A stretch of DNA of 64,000 nt from Cellulomonas terrae (GCF_007990265.1 NZ_BJWH01000002.1:248001-312000); one strand, 5' to 3'. Positions 25,412-34,885 are shown, numbered from the stretch's first letter. Notes: a model not told the origin generated them from the sequence alone. Numbers and translations: made by a program.

Positions 25412-27346
25412 TCAGCCGCGCGCGTCCTGCGCGGCCCGCTGGACCTGCTCGAGCCACGCTCGGCGAGCATCGAGCGCGGCCTGCGCGTCGGCGATCTTGC
25501 GGGCGTCGCCCGCGGCCTTCGCACGGTCGAGGTCGGCCTCGAGGCCGGCGATCGCCTGCTCGAGCTGCGCCGCAGCCCCCTCGGCGCGCGCACGGGTCTC
25601 GGGGTTGGTGCGCTTCCACTGGGCCTGGTCGGTGTCGCGGATCGCCGTCTCGACCGCCCGGAGCCGGCCCTCGACGCGCTGGACGTCGGCGCGCGGGACC
25701 TTGCCGGCGGCCTCCCAGCGGTCCTGGATCCGGTGCAGCGCGGACTTGGCCGCTGCCAGGTCCGTCACGGGCAGGAGCGCCTCCGCCTCGACGAGCAGCG
25801 CCTCCTTGACCTCGAGGTTCGCGCGGAACTCCTCGTCGGTCGCGGCCGACTGGGCGTCGCGCGCCGCGAAGAAGGCGTCCTGCGCCGCACGGAAACGGGC
25901 CCACAGGGCGTCGTCGTCGGCACGGCTGGCGCGCCCGGCGGCCTTCCACTGCGCCATCAGGTCGCGGAAGACCCCCGCCGTGGCGCCCCAGTCGGTGCTC
26001 GACTGCAGCCGCTCCGCCTCGGCCACCAGGCTCTCCTTGACCTGCTTGGCCGACGCGTTGCGCGACTCCAGCTCGGCGAAGAAGTGGCGACGCTCACGGT
26101 CGAACGTGGTGCGCGCGTGGCTGAACCGCTTCCAGAGCGACTCCTCCGTCGGCCGGTCGAGGCGCGGGCCGGAGCGCTGCGCCTCCTTCCACTGGTCGAG
26201 CAGGAGACGCAGCTGCTCACCGGCGGGCCGCCACTGGATCCGCGACGGGTCGGTCGAGGCGATCTTCTCCGCCTGCTCGACGATCTCGGTCCGGGCGAGG
26301 ACCGCGGCCTCCCGCGCGGCAGCCCGCTCGGCCTCGGCCACGGCACGACGCTCCGCGGCCGTCGAGCGCAGCGCCTCGAGCCGGGCGCGCAACCCGTCGA
26401 GGTCCCCGACCGCGGCCGGCTCCGCCACCTCGTCGGTCAGGCGGGCCAGCGTCTGGTCGATCTCCTTGACGGACAGGTCCGTCGCGGCCAGGCGTGCCTC
26501 GAACAGCGTGACCTTGGCCTGCAGGTCCAGGAAGCGGCGCACGTACAGGCCGAGCGCCTCCTCCGTGGTCGCGCCCGGGTACTGACCGACGACGCGCTCA
26601 CCAGCGGCTTCGCGGACCGAGACGTTGCCCTCCTCGTCGACGCTGCCGAACGTGGCGGCGTGGGCCGCCTCGGCGGCGTCCTGCGGGGGTGCGACCGGGG
26701 CTGCCGGAGCGGCGGCAGCGATCGACGTCGGCGCGGGGTGTGCCGGCGGGTGCGGGACCGGGCGCGGGCGCGGCACCGGACGGGCCGACGACGGCGTCGG
26801 CACGGGGGAAGAGGCAGGCTCGGGGGTTGTGCCGGCGTCGGGCGTCGCAGCCGCCGTCTCGCCGGCGGGCTCCGGCTCGGCGGGCACGTCGGCTGCCGGC
26901 TCCGGCTCAGCGGCGGCGGGTGCCTCGGCTGCGGCCCCCGGCGCAGTGACGCCGTCGGCCGCGGGCTCGGTGTCGGCGGGTGCCTCGGCTGCGGGCTCCG
27001 GCTCCGGTTCGTTGACCGACTCGGCCGGCGGCTCAGGTTCGGTGACCGTGTCCGTCGGGGCATCGTCGACGGCGACCTCGTCGGCAACCTCTGTCACGGC
27101 CGCCTCGTCGCCGACGACGTCGCTGACGGACGGCTCGTCCGCGACGACCTCGCTGGCCGAGGCCTCGGCGACGTCCGCCTCCGTGGCGTCGTCCTCGGGG
27201 GCGTCGGCCGGGGGAGCGTCCTCCGTGACCGTCTCGGCAGCCGCGGCGTCGACCTCGTCGGGCACGGCGGGTGCCTCGGGCTGCTCGGCGTCTGCTGCCG
27301 GCACGGAGTCGTCGGGCACGGGTCCGGACGTCGGGGTCTGCGTCAC
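25412..27346 (-). CDS. DUF349 domain-containing protein
   Basis: The 644-aa product has two parts. The N-terminal ~230 residues are low-complexity Ala/Glu/Pro/Asp and probably disordered. The C-terminal ~400 are highly helical with at least three DUF349 modules marked by QWKEAQRSGPR, QWKAAGRASRADDDALWARF and RWEAAGKVPRAD. DUF349 proteins include E. coli YejG/YfeG-like and RNA-associated helicase partners, but the actinobacterial form has no established function. The GTG start overlaps the stop of the upstream cyclophilin gene (GTGA), so the two are translationally coupled. The pair lies between relA and hisS. Confidence 0.88.
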   Translation of the reverse strand: MTQTPTSGPVPDDSVPAADAEQPEAPAVPDEVDAAAAETVTEDAPPADAPEDDATEADVAEASASEVVADEPSVSDVVGDEAAVTEVADEVAVDDAPTDTVTEPEPPAESVNEPEPEPAAEAPADTEPAADGVTAPGAAAEAPAAAEPEPAADVPAEPEPAGETAAATPDAGTTPEPASSPVPTPSSARPVPRPRPVPHPPAHPAPTSIAAAAPAAPVAPPQDAAEAAHAATFGSVDEEGNVSVREAAGERVVGQYPGATTEEALGLYVRRFLDLQAKVTLFEARLAATDLSVKEIDQTLARLTDEVAEPAAVGDLDGLRARLEALRSTAAERRAVAEAERAAAREAAVLARTEIVEQAEKIASTDPSRIQWRPAGEQLRLLLDQWKEAQRSGPRLDRPTEESLWKRFSHARTTFDRERRHFFAELESRNASAKQVKESLVAEAERLQSSTDWGATAGVFRDLMAQWKAAGRASRADDDALWARFRAAQDAFFAARDAQSAATDEEFRANLEVKEALLVEAEALLPVTDLAAAKSALHRIQDRWEAAGKVPRADVQRVEGRLRAVETAIRDTDQAQWKRTNPETRARAEGAAAQLEQAIAGLEADLDRAKAAGDARKIADAQAALDARRAWLEQVQRAAQDARG

Positions 27347-28110
27347 TGGATGTTCACTCCCTCGATGATGACGTCGGACACCGGGACCTGGGTCCCTTCG
27401 ACGGTGCCCGCGTCGGCGATGGCCTGCAGCACGTCCATGCCGGACGTGATGCGGCCGAACACGGTGTAGCCACCCGCAGAGTCTGCGGGAATAGGTGAGT
27501 CCTCGTAGACCAGGAAGAACTGGCTGCCCATCGAGCTGCCGTTGTCGCCGGTCCGTGCCATGGCGATGGTGCCCGCCGGGTAGACGTTGTCGGCGGGCGC
27601 GTTCTCGATCGGGCCCCAGGTGTAGCCCGGCCCGCCGGTGCCGCCGGTGTTGGTGTCGGCAGTGCCGAGGGCGGTCGGGTCGCCGCACTGGAGGACGAAG
27701 ATGCCCTCCTGCGTCAGCCGGTGGCACTTCGTCGTGTCGAAGTAGCCCTCCTGGGCGAGCGTGACGAAGTTGGCGACGGCCTGCGGGGCGGCGGCCCCGT
27801 CGAGCTCGATCCCGAGCGAGCCCTGCGTGAGGGCGATGTCGCCGGTCCACGTGCGGTTCTCGGCGAGCGCCGGGTCCGGGACCTCGGCCGAGTTCACCGG
27901 GACCGTCGCCGACGGCGTCGGCGTCGCGGAGGGTTCGCCGTCGTTGGTCAGGGCGAGTGCGGCGACGACACCGGTGGTGAGCACGAGGGCAGCGACGATG
28001 CTGCCCGCGATCACGCGCTGGCGATGGCGGCGGGCGCGCGCCTTGGTCTGGCGCTCCTGCCACTTCTCGTACCGGCGGCGCTCGTACTCACGCTCGCTCT
28101 TGGTGGACAC
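27343..28110 (-). CDS. Membrane-anchored cyclophilin-type peptidyl-prolyl isomerase
   Basis: The product catalyses proline cis-trans isomerisation, probably outside the membrane. The 255-aa protein begins with a very basic region, then one membrane helix (~35-55, IAGSIVAALVLTTGVVAALAL), a Pro/Thr linker and a cyclophilin domain (~90-255). The domain includes KCHRLTQEGIFVLQCGDP, GTIAMARTGDNGSSMGSQFF and YTVFGRITSGMDVL. The F-x-x-x-x-Q-G-G motif is altered to FVLQCGD, as in other actinobacterial members. GTG 28110 (VSTKSE) is chosen because GAGGAG lies 7 nt before it; GTG 28116 is too close. The -10 TAGACT is at 28185-28190. Confidence 0.91.
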   Translation of the reverse strand: MSTKSEREYERRRYEKWQERQTKARARRHRQRVIAGSIVAALVLTTGVVAALALTNDGEPSATPTPSATVPVNSAEVPDPALAENRTWTGDIALTQGSLGIELDGAAAPQAVANFVTLAQEGYFDTTKCHRLTQEGIFVLQCGDPTALGTADTNTGGTGGPGYTWGPIENAPADNVYPAGTIAMARTGDNGSSMGSQFFLVYEDSPIPADSAGGYTVFGRITSGMDVLQAIADAGTVEGTQVPVSDVIIEGVNIQ

Positions 28111-28184
28111 GCACACGCTCCTCGCGTCGTCGTGCGGTGCGGCAGGTCGTCCGCCAGCCGCACTGCATGAAGGGGACCCGGGAC

Positions 28185-28190
28185 AGTCTA
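28185..28190 (-). promoter_or_regulatory. Candidate -10 element of the cyclophilin-DUF349 operon
   Basis: Minus-strand TAGACT lies about 75 bp before the cyclophilin start. The 162-bp divergent region also holds the leaderless -10 of the hydrolase gene on the plus strand. Confidence 0.4.
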
Positions 28191-28259
28191 GGCAAGCCTT
28201 GGCGACGGGCCACCAGCAGCACCGCCGTGCGACATCACAGTCCGGACACGCCGGGCGGC

Positions 28260-28265
28260 TACCGT
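28260..28265 (+). promoter_or_regulatory. Leaderless -10 element of the MBL hydrolase gene
   Basis: TACCGT ends 7 nt before the ATG at 28273. No Shine-Dalgarno sequence is present. The in-frame GTG at 28264 would lie inside the -10 element and is therefore rejected as start. Confidence 0.5.
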
Positions 28266-28272
28266 GCGTCCC

Positions 28273-28989
28273 ATGCAGGTCATCACGGTCGTGTCAGCGG
28301 TCTTCGGGGCCCGGTGCTCCGTCCTCGTCGACGACGACGGGTCGTGCGTCGTCATCGACGCCGGGGCAGGGGTCACGGACGACGTCCTCGCGCTCGTCGA
28401 GGAACGAGGACTGCGTCCGGCCGCGGTGCTGGCCACGCACGGCCACGTCGACCACACGTGGGACGCCGGCCGGCTGTCCGCGGCGCTCGACGTGCCCGTC
28501 GTCCTGCACGCCGCCGACGTCTACCGGCTCGCGGACCCCTTCGGCACGCTCGGGCTGCTCGGCTCGTCCGGGCGCCCGGCGCACGACCCGTCGGGTCCGC
28601 TCGCCCAGGCGATCGCCGCGACCGGGATCGACCCCGCGAGCTACGAGCCACCGCGCCGCGTGGAGCCGTTCGGGGCCGTGACCGGCGAGCGCTCCGCCGA
28701 CACCCTGCTCGAGCTCGGCGGCCTGCGCATCGTCGCGCGGCACGCGCCCGGGCACACAGAGGGGTCGACGCTGTACCTGCTGGGGTCGCTGGCCTTCACC
28801 GGGGACGTCCTGTTCGCGGGCTCGGTCGGGCGCACGGACCTGCCGGGTGGGGACGACGCCACGATGCAGACGACCCTGCGGGAGGTCGTCGCGACCCTGC
28901 CGCCCGAGACGGTCGTCGTCCCGGGACACGGACCCACCAGCGACATCGCGACCGAGCTCGTCCACAACCCGTACCTCACGCGTCTCTGA
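28273..28989 (+). CDS. Metallo-beta-lactamase fold hydrolase (glyoxalase II-like)
   Basis: The 238-aa product has the binuclear zinc motif THGHVDHT (H56, H58, D60, H61), a second histidine in APGHTEGSTLYL, FTGDVLFAGSVGRTDL and a late VVPGHGPTSD. The spacing matches glyoxalase II-like thioesterases, and the mycobacterial homologue at this place is Rv2581c. The substrate is not determined by sequence. hisS begins 31 bp downstream and is probably co-transcribed. Confidence 0.92.
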   Translation: MQVITVVSAVFGARCSVLVDDDGSCVVIDAGAGVTDDVLALVEERGLRPAAVLATHGHVDHTWDAGRLSAALDVPVVLHAADVYRLADPFGTLGLLGSSGRPAHDPSGPLAQAIAATGIDPASYEPPRRVEPFGAVTGERSADTLLELGGLRIVARHAPGHTEGSTLYLLGSLAFTGDVLFAGSVGRTDLPGGDDATMQTTLREVVATLPPETVVVPGHGPTSDIATELVHNPYLTRL

Positions 28990-29020
28990 CACCCCGGCCG
29001 GTCTGGAAGGATCGGGCCCC

Positions 29021-30388
29021 ATGGCACGACCGACCCCCCTGTCCGGATTCCCCGAGTGGCTGCCCGAGGGCCGCCTCGTCGAGCAGCACGTGCTCGACGT
29101 CCTGCGCCGCACGTTCGAGCTGCACGGGTTCGCGGGCATCGAGACCCGCGCCGTCGAGCCGCTCGACCAGCTCCTGCGCAAGGGCGAGACCTCCAAGGAG
29201 GTCTACGTCCTGCGGCGCCTCCAGGAGGACCCCGACGAAGCTGCCACCCGCGGACACCGCGAGACCGAGCGCGGCCTGGGCCTGCACTTCGACCTCACCG
29301 TCCCGTTCGCGCGCTACGTGCTGGAGAACGCCGGGCACCTGGCGTTCCCGTTCCGCCGGTACCAGATCCAGAAGGTGTGGCGCGGTGAGCGGCCGCAGGA
29401 CGGCCGGTTCCGCGAGTTCGTGCAGGCCGACATCGACGTCGTCGGTGCCGGCACCCTGCCGTACCACTACGAGGTCGAGCTCCCGCTGGTGATGGCGGAG
29501 GCCCTCGGGGCGCTGCGGGAGATCGGCGTCCCTCCGGTGCGCATCCTGGTGAACAACCGCAAGGTCGCCGAAGGCTTCTACCGCGGTCTCGGGTTGACCG
29601 ACGTCGAGGCGGTGCTGCGCAACATCGACAAGCTCGACAAGATCGGGGCCGACGCCGTCGCCGCGCTGCTCGTCGCCGAGGCGGGCGCGACCGAGGAGCA
29701 GGCCCGCGCGTGCCTCGCGCTCGCCGCGATCAGCGGCTCCGACGAGTCGGTCGTCGAGCGCGTGCGCGAGCTGGCCGGGGAGTCCAACGACCTTCTCGAC
29801 GAGGGCCTCGCCGAGCTGGGTGCCCTCATCCGGGCCGCGTCCGTCCGCGCGCCCGGGGTCGTGGTGGCCGACCTCAAGATCGCGCGCGGGCTCGACTACT
29901 ACACGGGATCGGTCTACGAGACCGTGCTCGTCGGGCACGAGCAGCTCGGCTCGATCTGCTCCGGAGGGCGCTACGACACCCTCGCCTCGGACGGGGCGAA
30001 CACCTACCCCGGCGTCGGCCTGTCCATCGGAGTGTCGCGGCTGGTCTCCCGCCTCCTCAGCAAGGGTCTGGTGACGACCACCCGGTCGGTGCCCAGCGCC
30101 GTCCTGGTCGCGGTCAGCAACGAGGACGACCGGGGTCGCTCCGACGCCGTCGCCGCCGCGCTGCGGGCGCGGGGGATCCCGGTCGAGGTCGCGCCGTCCG
30201 CGGCGAAGTTCGGCAAGCAGATCCGGCACGCCGACCGCCGGGGCATCCCGTTCGTGTGGTTCGTGGGCGACGACGAGTCCGGGGCCGACCAGGTCAAGGA
30301 CATCCGCTCGGGTGAGCAGGTCGACGCGGAGGCCTCGACGTGGACCCCGGTCGAGGCCGACCTCTGGCCGCGCGTCGTGCCTGCTTGA
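29021..30388 (+). CDS. hisS: Histidyl-tRNA synthetase
   Basis: The product attaches histidine to tRNA-His. The 455-aa class II synthetase has motif 2 FRRYQIQKVWRGERPQDGRF (~110-129), a DIDVVG segment, and the histidine-specific RGLDYYTGSVYETV (~289-302). A motif-3-like GVGLSIGVSRL and a C-terminal anticodon-binding domain with AKFGKQIRHADRRGIPF complete it. It belongs to the longer HisS form found in many actinobacteria. The stop lies 32 bp before the start of the SOS-regulated radical SAM gene. Confidence 0.95.
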   Translation: MARPTPLSGFPEWLPEGRLVEQHVLDVLRRTFELHGFAGIETRAVEPLDQLLRKGETSKEVYVLRRLQEDPDEAATRGHRETERGLGLHFDLTVPFARYVLENAGHLAFPFRRYQIQKVWRGERPQDGRFREFVQADIDVVGAGTLPYHYEVELPLVMAEALGALREIGVPPVRILVNNRKVAEGFYRGLGLTDVEAVLRNIDKLDKIGADAVAALLVAEAGATEEQARACLALAAISGSDESVVERVRELAGESNDLLDEGLAELGALIRAASVRAPGVVVADLKIARGLDYYTGSVYETVLVGHEQLGSICSGGRYDTLASDGANTYPGVGLSIGVSRLVSRLLSKGLVTTTRSVPSAVLVAVSNEDDRGRSDAVAAALRARGIPVEVAPSAAKFGKQIRHADRRGIPFVWFVGDDESGADQVKDIRSGEQVDAEASTWTPVEADLWPRVVPA

Positions 30389-30413
30389 CAGTCGTTCGAA
30401 CACATGTTCGCAT
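30385..30413 (+). promoter_or_regulatory. LexA-controlled promoter of the radical SAM gene
   Basis: TTGACA (30385-30390) and TCGCAT (30408-30413) are spaced 17 bp, and the start codon follows 6 nt later, fitting a leaderless transcript. The LexA box TCGAACACATGTTCGC (30396-30411) fills the spacer and overlaps the -10, so bound LexA would block RNA polymerase. Confidence 0.75.
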
Positions 30414-30419
30414 GAGGGC

Positions 30420-31493
30420 ATGCGATGGGATGCGCAGCGCCTGGGGACCGACGACGCGACGGCTCTGCCCGGCCTGACGCTCGCCGGGCTGCAGCGGAGC
30501 GTCCGCACACCCGAGTTCGCGGGCGTCACGTTCCACGAGGTCGTCTGCAAGAGCGCGCTGAACAAGGTCCCGGAAGCCTCCAGCATGCCTTTCAGGTGGA
30601 CGGTGAACCCCACGAGGGGCTGCCTCCATGCCTGCACCTACTGCTTTGCCCGGCCCACGCACGAGTACCTGGACCTGGACGCCGGGCGGGACTTCGAGAC
30701 GCAGATCGTCGTGAAGACCAACGTCGTCGACGTGCTGCGGGCCGAGCTCGCGCGGCCGTCGTGGGAACGGGAGCACGTCGCGCTCGGCACCAACACCGAC
30801 CCGTACCAACGCGTCGAGGGCCGGTACCGGTTCATGCCCGGGATCATCGAGGCGCTCGCCCACAGCGGCACGCCGCTGTCGATCCTCACCAAGGGCACGC
30901 TGCTGCGTCGTGACCTGCCCCTGCTCGGGGAGGTCGCGGGCACCGTCCCGGTCGGGATCGGCGTCTCGCTGGCGATCCGGGACGAGACGCTGCAGCAGGC
31001 CGTCGAGCCGGGCACACCGACGCCCCGGGCGCGCCTCGACCTCATCCGCGCGGTGCGGGAGGCCGGGCTGCCGTGCGGGGTGATGGTCGCCCCGGTCCTG
31101 CCGTGGCTGACCGACGACCGCGCGCACCTCGACACCCTCCTGCGCGACCTGGCCGATGCCGGGGCGACGGGTGTGACGGTGCTCCCGCTGCACTTGCGCG
31201 GACCGGTGAAGCCGCTCTTCCTCGCCTGGCTGCGTGAGCACGCGCCGGCGCTGGTGCACCGCTACGAGGGGCTGTACGGACGGGGTGCCTACGCACCGCG
31301 GGAGTACGTCCGATGGCTCGACGAGCGGGTCCGCCCGCTCCTCGTGCGGCACGGGTTCGCCGACCGGGCGGGCCACCGTGCCGGACGGTACGAGAGACCC
31401 GGAGAGGGCTCGTACCCGGCCGGGAGCATCGCACCAGGTGGTCTGCCGGTGCTCGAGCCGACGGTCGCGGCAGCACAGCCGGTCCTGTTCTGA
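30420..31493 (+). CDS. Rv2578c-family radical SAM protein (SOS-controlled)
   Basis: The 357-aa product has a radical SAM cluster in RGCLHACTYCFARPTHEYLD (C68, C72, C75; C-x3-C-x2-C) and spore-photoproduct-lyase-like segments. NPTRGC precedes the cluster, and ALGTNTDPYQRVEGRYR and TKGTLLRRDLPLL follow; the C-terminal ~60 residues are basic. The family is related to SplB and to proteins often annotated as DNA repair radical SAM enzymes; the reaction is unproven. Control by a near-perfect LexA box supports a DNA-damage role. The mycobacterial counterpart Rv2578c is, as I recall, also in the LexA regulon. ATG 30420 is chosen from the promoter position. Confidence 0.88.
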   Translation: MRWDAQRLGTDDATALPGLTLAGLQRSVRTPEFAGVTFHEVVCKSALNKVPEASSMPFRWTVNPTRGCLHACTYCFARPTHEYLDLDAGRDFETQIVVKTNVVDVLRAELARPSWEREHVALGTNTDPYQRVEGRYRFMPGIIEALAHSGTPLSILTKGTLLRRDLPLLGEVAGTVPVGIGVSLAIRDETLQQAVEPGTPTPRARLDLIRAVREAGLPCGVMVAPVLPWLTDDRAHLDTLLRDLADAGATGVTVLPLHLRGPVKPLFLAWLREHAPALVHRYEGLYGRGAYAPREYVRWLDERVRPLLVRHGFADRAGHRAGRYERPGEGSYPAGSIAPGGLPVLEPTVAAAQPVLF

Positions 31494-31602
31494 GGCCGTC
31501 GACGAGGGGCGAAACCTCCGTGGTGCCCGCACGATGAACAGCGTGGCGCTCCCGTGGTCCGCCATCCCGCGCACCCCGCGGGTCCCTCCGGCACGAGGTG
31601 TG

Positions 31603-32286
31603 ATGCGACAGATGACGAGCCTGACCGGTACGGCGACCGCGGGGAGCACCGCCGCCCGCCGCCTGATCTTCGACGGGCACATCGCCGGGTTCGGCACCAC
31701 GGAGGGCACCCGGATCGTCGTGGGGCGGTGGCGGTCGTCGCCGCTCGGGTCGTTCACCGACGTCATGGTCGAGCGCGCCGACGGACTGCGCGTGCTGCTG
31801 GCACCGCGCGACGACGTCGCGGAGCTCGTGGCCGGTACCTACGCGTTCGATGCGGTGCACGTGGTACCGGTCGGCCTGCGAACGGACGAGGGTCGGCGAC
31901 GCTGGCGCCTGCGCGCCGGACCGCTGACGGCGGACCTGTCGCTGGGCGCGCGGACGCGCATCGGGCACCTGCTGCTCGCGGTGCCACGCCACCGCGCCGT
32001 CGCCCCGCTCGTCGCCACCGCGGCGGACCCGTTCGCCCGCGTGCTCCTCGACGGCGTCCGCACGCGCGGCACTGCCGGTCAGGGCAGCCGCGAGTGGTAC
32101 GTCGCCAGCGACCAGCACGCCGTCACGGCGGTCCGGGCGCTGTGGGGGTCGGCCGACCTCGGCGCCCTCGCACCCGTCGAGCCCCCGGTGCGGTTCGGGT
32201 TCTCGTCCGTGCCTGCGGCTCCGACCGTGACCCGGGTGCGCACGGTCATCGAAATGTCGGCGGGGCGCACGCGACCCGGGCACTAA
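31603..32286 (+). CDS. Conserved hypothetical protein
   Basis: The 227-aa product starts MRQMTSLTG and has the conserved-looking core [20 protein letters not shown] (~24-43), [23 protein letters not shown] and [15 protein letters not shown]. The pattern recurs in actinobacterial proteins of unknown function; it is a soluble alpha/beta protein without signal or membrane segment. ATG 31603 is supported by GAGG 4 nt upstream; ATG 31534 and ATG 31612 are alternatives. It lies between the radical SAM gene and aspS, transcribed in the same direction. Confidence 0.7.
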   Translation: MRQMTSLTGTATAGSTAARRLIFDGHIAGFGTTEGTRIVVGRWRSSPLGSFTDVMVERADGLRVLLAPRDDVAELVAGTYAFDAVHVVPVGLRTDEGRRRWRLRAGPLTADLSLGARTRIGHLLLAVPRHRAVAPLVATAADPFARVLLDGVRTRGTAGQGSREWYVASDQHAVTAVRALWGSADLGALAPVEPPVRFGFSSVPAAPTVTRVRTVIEMSAGRTRPGH

Positions 32287-32289
32287 GAT
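32284..32289 (+). promoter_or_regulatory. Candidate -10 element of aspS
   Basis: TAAGAT overlaps the stop codon of the preceding hypothetical gene and lies 50 bp before the aspS GTG, leaving a leader of about 43 nt. Confidence 0.35.
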
Positions 32290-32339
32290 CGTGCGGGCGT
32301 CCGCTGGGCGCTCCCACCCCCGACCCCGAAGGACCTTCC

Positions 32340-34127
32340 GTGCTCCGCACCCACACGGCCGGCTCGCTGCGAGCCGAGCACATCGGCACCACCGTCACCC
32401 TCACGGGCTGGGTGGACCGGCGTCGCGATCACGGTGGGGTCGCGTTCGTGGACCTGCGGGACGCGTCGGGGATCGCGCAGGTCGTCGTCCGCGACGAGAC
32501 GGTCGCGCACGGGCTGCGCGCGGAGTACGTGCTCCAGGTGACCGGTGAGGTCGGTCGTCGGCCCGCGGGCAACGAGAACCCGAACCTGGCCACGGGCGAG
32601 GTCGAGCTTGTCGCCACACAGGTCGTGGTCCTCAACGAGTCCGAGCCGCTGCCGTTCCAGGTCTCGTCGTCCCTCGACGAGACGGTGGGCGAGGAGGCGC
32701 GCCTCAAGTACCGCTACCTGGACCTGCGGCGGCCCGCCCCGGCCCGCGCGATGCGCCTGCGCGCCAAGGCGAACCAGGCCGCGCGGCGGGTGCTCGACGC
32801 GCAGGACTTCGTCGAGGTCGAGACGCCGACCCTGACGCGGTCGACGCCCGAGGGCGCTCGTGACTTCCTCGTGCCCGCACGCCTGTCGCCGGGGTCCTGG
32901 TACGCCCTCCCGCAGTCGCCGCAGCTGTTCAAGCAGCTGCTCATGGTCGGCGGGCTCGAGCGGTACTACCAGATCGCCCGCTGCTACCGGGACGAGGACT
33001 TCCGTGCCGACCGCCAGCCGGAGTTCACCCAGCTCGACGTCGAGATGAGCTTCGTCGAGCAGGACGACGTCATCGCGCTCGGCGAGCAGATCCTCGTCGC
33101 GCTCTGGGACCTCATCGGCGTGACGGTGCCGACGCCGATCCCGCGCATCACGTTCGCGGAGTCGATGGCGCGCTACGGCAACGACAAGCCGGACCTGCGG
33201 TTCGGGCTCGAGCTGGTCGAGCTGACGTCGTACTTCGCGGAGACGCCGTTCCGCGTCTTCCAGGCCCCGTACGTCGGCGCCGTCGTGCAGCCCGGTGGCG
33301 GCTCGACGCCGCGGCGCGGGTTCGACGCGTGGCAGGAGTGGGCCAAGCAGCGCGGCGCCAAGGGCCTCGCCTACGTCACGGTCGGCGAGGACGGCGAGCT
33401 GGGCGGCCCCGTGGCCAAGAACCTGTCGGAGTCCGAGCGTGCGGGCCTCGTGGCCGCGGTCGGCGCGAGCCCCGGCGACGCGGTGTTCTTCGCGGCCGGG
33501 CCGGTCAACGACGCGCGCGCGCTGCTCGGTGCCGCCCGCCTCGAGATCGGTCGCCGCGGCGGGCTCATCGACGAGAACGAGTGGAAGTTCGTCTGGGTGG
33601 TCGACGCCCCGCTGTTCAAGCCCACGGGCGAGGACGACGACGTGGCGGTCGGCGGCGGTGCCTGGACGGCGGTGCACCACGCGTTCACGTCCCCGACGCC
33701 GGAGTGGATCGACACGTTCGAGCAGGACCCGGGCGCCGCGCTGGCCTACGCGTACGACATCGTCTGCAACGGCAACGAGATCGGCGGCGGCTCCATCCGT
33801 ATCCACCGTCGGGACGTCCAGGAGCGCGTGTTCGACGTCATGGGCATCGGACCCGACGAGGCGCAGGAGAAGTTCGGCTTCCTGCTCAACGCGTTCCAGT
33901 TCGGCGCGCCGCCGCACGGCGGGATCGCGTTCGGCTGGGACCGGATCCTCGCTCTGCTCACGGGGTCGGAGTCGATCCGCGACGTCATCGCGTTCCCGAA
34001 GTCGGGCGGCGGGTTCGACCCGCTCACGGCGGCTCCGGCACCGATCACGCCCGAGCAGCGTCGTGAGGCGGGCGTGGACGCCAAGCCGAAGGCCGACGCC
34101 CAGCCGAAGGCCGCTGCCGAGGTCTGA
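32340..34127 (+). CDS. aspS: Aspartyl-tRNA synthetase
   Basis: The product attaches aspartate to tRNA-Asp and possibly tRNA-Asn. The 595-aa bacterial-type enzyme has the N-terminal OB fold ([20 protein letters not shown], ~20-39), the loop [20 protein letters not shown] (~177-196), motif 2 [20 protein letters not shown] (~209-228), the GAD insertion domain and motif 3 [13 protein letters not shown] (~528-540). A Lys/Ala-rich tail ends the protein. The GTG start is at 32340 behind AAGGA; upstream open frame is not family sequence. Whether it is discriminating cannot be told here. Confidence 0.97.
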   Translation: MLRTHTAGSLRAEHIGTTVTLTGWVDRRRDHGGVAFVDLRDASGIAQVVVRDETVAHGLRAEYVLQVTGEVGRRPAGNENPNLATGEVELVATQVVVLNESEPLPFQVSSSLDETVGEEARLKYRYLDLRRPAPARAMRLRAKANQAARRVLDAQDFVEVETPTLTRSTPEGARDFLVPARLSPGSWYALPQSPQLFKQLLMVGGLERYYQIARCYRDEDFRADRQPEFTQLDVEMSFVEQDDVIALGEQILVALWDLIGVTVPTPIPRITFAESMARYGNDKPDLRFGLELVELTSYFAETPFRVFQAPYVGAVVQPGGGSTPRRGFDAWQEWAKQRGAKGLAYVTVGEDGELGGPVAKNLSESERAGLVAAVGASPGDAVFFAAGPVNDARALLGAARLEIGRRGGLIDENEWKFVWVVDAPLFKPTGEDDDVAVGGGAWTAVHHAFTSPTPEWIDTFEQDPGAALAYAYDIVCNGNEIGGGSIRIHRRDVQERVFDVMGIGPDEAQEKFGFLLNAFQFGAPPHGGIAFGWDRILALLTGSESIRDVIAFPKSGGGFDPLTAAPAPITPEQRREAGVDAKPKADAQPKAAAEV

Positions 34128-34885
34128 TGGGGGACGTGCTCGAGGTCCTGCCGCCCGGGTGGCGGCAGGACCGGATGCTGCTCGGTGACCGGCACCGCTG
34201 GGACACCGTCGACGTGCTCGGCGACGACGACGCGCTCGTGCTGCTCATCGGCGGACCGGACCGGCCGAGCGTGCTCGGCCGTGGCGACGCCGCGAAGGTC
34301 GACCGTCTGGTCGCCGACGCAGGCCTCGGGCCCGCCCGGTGGATGAGCGTGCCGCGCGGGTCGCAGCCGCAGGCGTCGACGCTCGCCGGCCTGGGTCTCG
34401 TGCCCTTCTCCACCTGGGACTGGCTCTCGACGGACGTCGTGCCGCCGACGGTGGCGGGGGAGGACGCGGTGCACGCGCTCGACCGCGACCGGGACGCGGA
34501 CGCCATCCGCGCGTGCCTGGCCGAGGCGAACCCGGGGACGTCCGCCGACCCGGCCGGACCCGACGAGCTGGGCTGGTGGGGCGTGCACGTCGACGGTGTG
34601 CTCGGTGGCGTGGTCGGCGTGTCCGAGCGGGGTGGTCCGGGCGACGCGTGCTCCTGGCACGTGCACGGCCTCGGCGTCCGGCCGCGCCTGCGTGGGACCG
34701 GGACCGGGACGGCGCTCACTGCGGCGGCGGTCCGCGCCGGGCTGCGGTCCGGGGCAGCGTGGGTGTCGCTGGGCATGTACGCCGAGAACGACGGTGCCCG
34801 CCGGATCTACCGGCGGCTCGGGTTCCGCACCGACGCCGAGCTCACCTCGTTCTCCCCGCCCGGGACGCAGCGACCGCCTGCCTGA
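34127..34885 (+). CDS. GNAT family N-acetyltransferase
   Basis: The 252-aa product has a C-terminal GNAT domain. WHVHGLGVRPRLRGTGTGTA (~180-199) contains the acetyl-CoA loop RLRGTGTGTAL, and YAENDGARRIYRRLGF (~219-234) is the typical motif B. The N-terminal ~100 residues form a second alpha/beta unit without a clear acetyl-CoA loop, so this may be a tandem GNAT with one degenerate half. The ATG shares one base with the aspS stop. The following 117 bp before the convergent MMPL gene show no convincing terminator. The substrate is unknown. Confidence 0.86.
   Translation: MGDVLEVLPPGWRQDRMLLGDRHRWDTVDVLGDDDALVLLIGGPDRPSVLGRGDAAKVDRLVADAGLGPARWMSVPRGSQPQASTLAGLGLVPFSTWDWLSTDVVPPTVAGEDAVHALDRDRDADAIRACLAEANPGTSADPAGPDELGWWGVHVDGVLGGVVGVSERGGPGDACSWHVHGLGVRPRLRGTGTGTALTAAAVRAGLRSGAAWVSLGMYAENDGARRIYRRLGFRTDAELTSFSPPGTQRPPA

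Noticed and set aside
24902..27469. Plus-strand open frame of ~850 codons opposite the AbiEi-like, DUF349 and cyclophilin genes
   Set aside because: Low-complexity Gly/Arg/Leu composition without domains; the minus-strand genes show family motifs, coupled starts and a terminator.
28184..28203. Possible DtxR/IdeR iron box around CTAGGCAAGCC
   Set aside because: Only a partial match to the 19-bp palindrome TTAGGTTAGGCTAACCTAA; the TAGACT on the minus strand is explained as a -10 element.
31554..32339. Upstream in-frame extension of aspS
   Set aside because: The extra ~260 residues are Arg/Pro-rich, overlap another gene and are not part of any AspRS; the GTG at 32340 gives the family N-terminus.
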